Origin: Roseovarius sp.
Lineage (GTDB): Bacteria > Pseudomonadota > Alphaproteobacteria > Rhodobacterales > Rhodobacteraceae
Direction of reading: 5' to 3'
DNA length: 6,530 nucleotides
Assembly (NCBI GenBank): GCA_021767845.1
Contig: JAASSQ010000168.1
Coordinates: forward strand, 1 to 6,530
In this document: piece by piece, positions 4,984-6,530 of the stretch
Layout of the letters: each line of letters begins with the position of its first letter
Numbering within the stretch: position 1 is the stretch's first letter
The notes under the pieces: model-generated
Seen by the model: the letters and a program-made list of their open reading frames with translations, nothing else
Told to the model about the DNA's origin: nothing
The model's database searches: none
Position numbers and translations under genes: made by a program

Positions 4984-5439
4984 TCAGGCCTGTTCGAGAT
5001 CCTGCACCAGGCGGAAACCGATGCGGCGGGGCGGTTCCTGTTCGACGCGCTTGGGCACCGCGCGCAGCATCACGTTCAACTGGCTGACATGCTGGACGAA
5101 CTGGGTGCGCGCGCCGGTGGCATCGACCCCGTAGAAGGTGACGATGTCGGGATCGAAATATCCCAGCCCCTCGATCCTGAGCACCCCCGCCTCGCCACCG
5201 GTGAAGCCCATCGCGACCTCGTGGGCGTTGTCGAGCTGCTCCTCGAAATTCCGTATATAGAGGATCAGCCGCTCATAGGCCCATTCGGCGGCGCTTTTCT
5301 CGCTGACGGGCCTGCGGCGCAACCCCTCGGGCACGTCGTTGCCGGAGGGCGCGTCGGGGTTGGCATGCACCTCGTGCCGGCGCGGGATCGCGGCGTTCTC
5401 GTGCGCCTCGGCCGAGGTCTGGATCTCGTCGTCAGTCAT
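4984..5439 (-). CDS. DUF6173 family protein of unknown function
   Basis: A 151-residue protein with no signal peptide or membrane segment. The first 45 or so residues are polar and probably disordered. The rest is a compact domain: SAAEWAYERLILYIRNFEEQ (helix, about 49-68), EVAMGFTGGEAGVLRIEGLGYF (a strand pair), DIVTFYG, then QFVQHVSQLNVMLRAVPK and a basic RRIGFRL near the C-terminus. I recognise this as the uncharacterised DUF6173 type found in Rhodobacterales; recognition is from memory and the function is unknown. The ATG at 5439 has AAGGGTG about eight bases upstream. It begins six bases after the stop of the metallo-beta-lactamase gene, so the two are probably co-transcribed. A hairpin follows its stop. 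Confidence 0.88.
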   Translation of the reverse strand: MTDDEIQTSAEAHENAAIPRRHEVHANPDAPSGNDVPEGLRRRPVSEKSAAEWAYERLILYIRNFEEQLDNAHEVAMGFTGGEAGVLRIEGLGYFDPDIVTFYGVDATGARTQFVQHVSQLNVMLRAVPKRVEQEPPRRIGFRLVQDLEQA

Positions 5440-5445
5440 CCGAAT

Positions 5446-6489
5446 TCACCCTTTCGCCTGCCAGAGCCACGCGCCGTCGGCGCGGCGCGTGCGCGTCACC
5501 TCGCCAGCGTGATGCAGGTGGTTGAGATGTGCAACCGCCTCGACCAGCGCAAGCCCATAGGTGCCTTCGGTGATCCTGCGCTTGAAAAGCGGGGGGAAGC
5601 ACTCGGCGGCGGTCTTGGGCGAGGCGAGATGCGCGCGCAGCCGGTCCAGCGCGCCGTGGTGATTCTCGATCAGTTGGCGCATCCGCACCGGCAGCCCGGT
5701 GAACGGCAGCTTGTGACCCGACAAGACAAGATGATCCTCGCGCGCCAGCCCCGCCAGCCGCCCGCAGGCTTCCAGCCAGTCGGACACGGGATCGGCCTCG
5801 GGTTCGGTGGGATAGACGCCGATATTGGGGCTGATCGAGGCGATGATCTGGTCACCGGCGATCACCAGGTTGTCGTCGCGGCTCCAGAGGGTCAGGTGTT
5901 CGGGGGCGTGGCCATTGCCGATATGCACATCCCAGACGCGCCCGCCGGCGCGCAGCGTGTCGCCCTGTTTCACGCGGGTATAGCCCACCGGGATCGGGTG
6001 GCATGTATCGGCGAAGTTCATCGGGCGCCCGGCCTTGCGCGCCTCGTAGATCTCGGGGTCCATGCCGGCACTGCGCCAGAAGGCCAGCGCCTGTTCGGTG
6101 GGACGCTCCTCGACATCGAGGATCAGCATCCGCGACATGAGCCACGCGGTGCGGGTGGTGACCAGTTCGGCGCCGAAACGCTCCATCAGCCAGCCGGCCA
6201 TCCCGACATGATCGGGGTGATGGTGGGTCAGGATCACGCGGCCCACGGGCTTGCCGCGCAACGGCCCATCCAGCACCGTTTCCCACAGCGCGACCGAGCG
6301 GCGCGACTTGAGGCCGGTATCCACGATGGTCCAGCTGTCGCCGTCATCCAGCGCGTAGATGTTCACATGATCGAGCGCCATCGGCAGGGGCAGGCGTATC
6401 CAAGACACGCCGGGCGCCACCTCGATCGCGGCGCCATGATCCGGGGCGCTGTCCCACGGATAGCGCAAGGGGCCGGTCGCACCATCCAT
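5446..6489 (-). CDS. Metallo-beta-lactamase-fold hydrolase with C-terminal winged-helix domain
   Basis: A 347-residue cytoplasmic metal-dependent hydrolase. The signature THHHPDH (88-94) gives metal ligands H89, H91, D93 and H94; GNGHAPEH (191-198) supplies H194, AGDQII (211-216) D213, and LSGHK (256-260) H259. All ligands of a binuclear zinc-type site are present. After the core, residues from about 270 on (RRITEGTYGLALVEAVAHLNHLHHAGEV) look like the helix-rich winged-helix tail of LACTB2-like proteins. Substrates of this branch are varied (thioesters, nucleic acids, lactones), so I do not name one. The ATG at 6489 overlaps the upstream stop as TGATG; a GTG one codon earlier (6492) is equally possible. 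No strong Shine-Dalgarno is seen, consistent with coupling to the upstream gene. Confidence 0.92.
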   Translation of the reverse strand: MDGATGPLRYPWDSAPDHGAAIEVAPGVSWIRLPLPMALDHVNIYALDDGDSWTIVDTGLKSRRSVALWETVLDGPLRGKPVGRVILTHHHPDHVGMAGWLMERFGAELVTTRTAWLMSRMLILDVEERPTEQALAFWRSAGMDPEIYEARKAGRPMNFADTCHPIPVGYTRVKQGDTLRAGGRVWDVHIGNGHAPEHLTLWSRDDNLVIAGDQIIASISPNIGVYPTEPEADPVSDWLEACGRLAGLAREDHLVLSGHKLPFTGLPVRMRQLIENHHGALDRLRAHLASPKTAAECFPPLFKRRITEGTYGLALVEAVAHLNHLHHAGEVTRTRRADGAWLWQAKG

Positions 6490-6530
6490 CACGCGGCCAG
6501 ATCGTCGGGGCTGAGCGCGTAGAGATCATC
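6489..6530 (-). CDS. C-terminal end of an unidentified gene, cut by the window edge
   Basis: Thirteen codons run from the right edge to a TGA at 6489-6491, reading DDLYALSPDDLAA. The stop overlaps the start of the hydrolase gene (TGATG), the same tight junction seen elsewhere in the window, and the codon use (C/G third positions) fits coding sequence. Too little is present to assign a family. It is probably the first visible gene of the hydrolase-DUF6173 operon. Confidence 0.5.
   Translation of the reverse strand, partial: DDLYALSPDDLAA

Noticed and set aside
4972..6522. A 516-codon open frame on the plus strand
   Set aside because: It is antisense to the metallo-beta-lactamase and DUF6173 genes, whose motifs are unmistakable. 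Its product is an Ala/Gly/His/Arg-rich mixture with no recognisable domain, as expected for antisense frames in GC-rich DNA.
1..6530. CRISPR arrays, tRNA or rRNA genes, insertion sequences, prophage or defence genes
   Set aside because: I looked for spaced repeats, tRNA-like ends and transposase motifs on both strands and saw none. All of the length is accounted for by housekeeping-type genes and short spacers.

Overview
The window looks like chromosomal DNA of a high-GC alphaproteobacterium, most likely of the order Rhodobacterales (Roseobacter/Paracoccus relatives). The inference rests on protein resemblance: a 44-residue subunit IV of an aa3-type cytochrome oxidase close to the Paracoccus one, a DUF6173-type protein, and a Moco gene set whose last member joins a DUF429-like domain to what may be MoeA. 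No rRNA, tRNA, CRISPR array, insertion sequence or phage gene is visible, and no stretch over about 100 bases lacks a gene.

Positions 1-3000 (minus strand) hold a molybdenum-cofactor maturation operon read right to left: fdhD (sulfur transfer to the cofactor of formate dehydrogenase), a 30-codon open frame, mobA (guanylyltransferase making the MGD cofactor), mobB (GTP-binding partner), and a 298-codon partial gene that runs off the left edge. Every junction is an ATGA or GTGA stop/start overlap, so translation looks coupled through the whole set. The fdhD-mobA junction is the odd one: it carries the 30-codon frame and two abutting inverted repeats.

Positions 3001-4085 carry, divergently on the plus strand, the two-gene azlCD exporter for branched-chain amino acids, separated from fdhD by only 54 bp that contain a near-perfect 10-bp direct repeat. 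azlD ends 9 bp before the convergent end of the next block, with a GC-rich hairpin at the junction.

Positions 4095-6530 (minus strand, right to left) hold the last 13 codons of an unidentified gene, a metallo-beta-lactamase-fold hydrolase, a DUF6173 protein, the small aa3 oxidase subunit IV, and a lipoprotein that may have a circularly permuted papain-like (NlpC/P60) fold. The hydrolase and DUF6173 genes are tightly packed; a 95-bp gap before the oxidase subunit may hold a separate promoter.

Most of this is ordinary chromosome. The points most worth a second look are the RNase H-like domain inside the Moco operon with its possible MoeA fusion, the structured mini-ORF between fdhD and mobA, the single-cysteine FdhD, and the lipoprotein of unknown activity.
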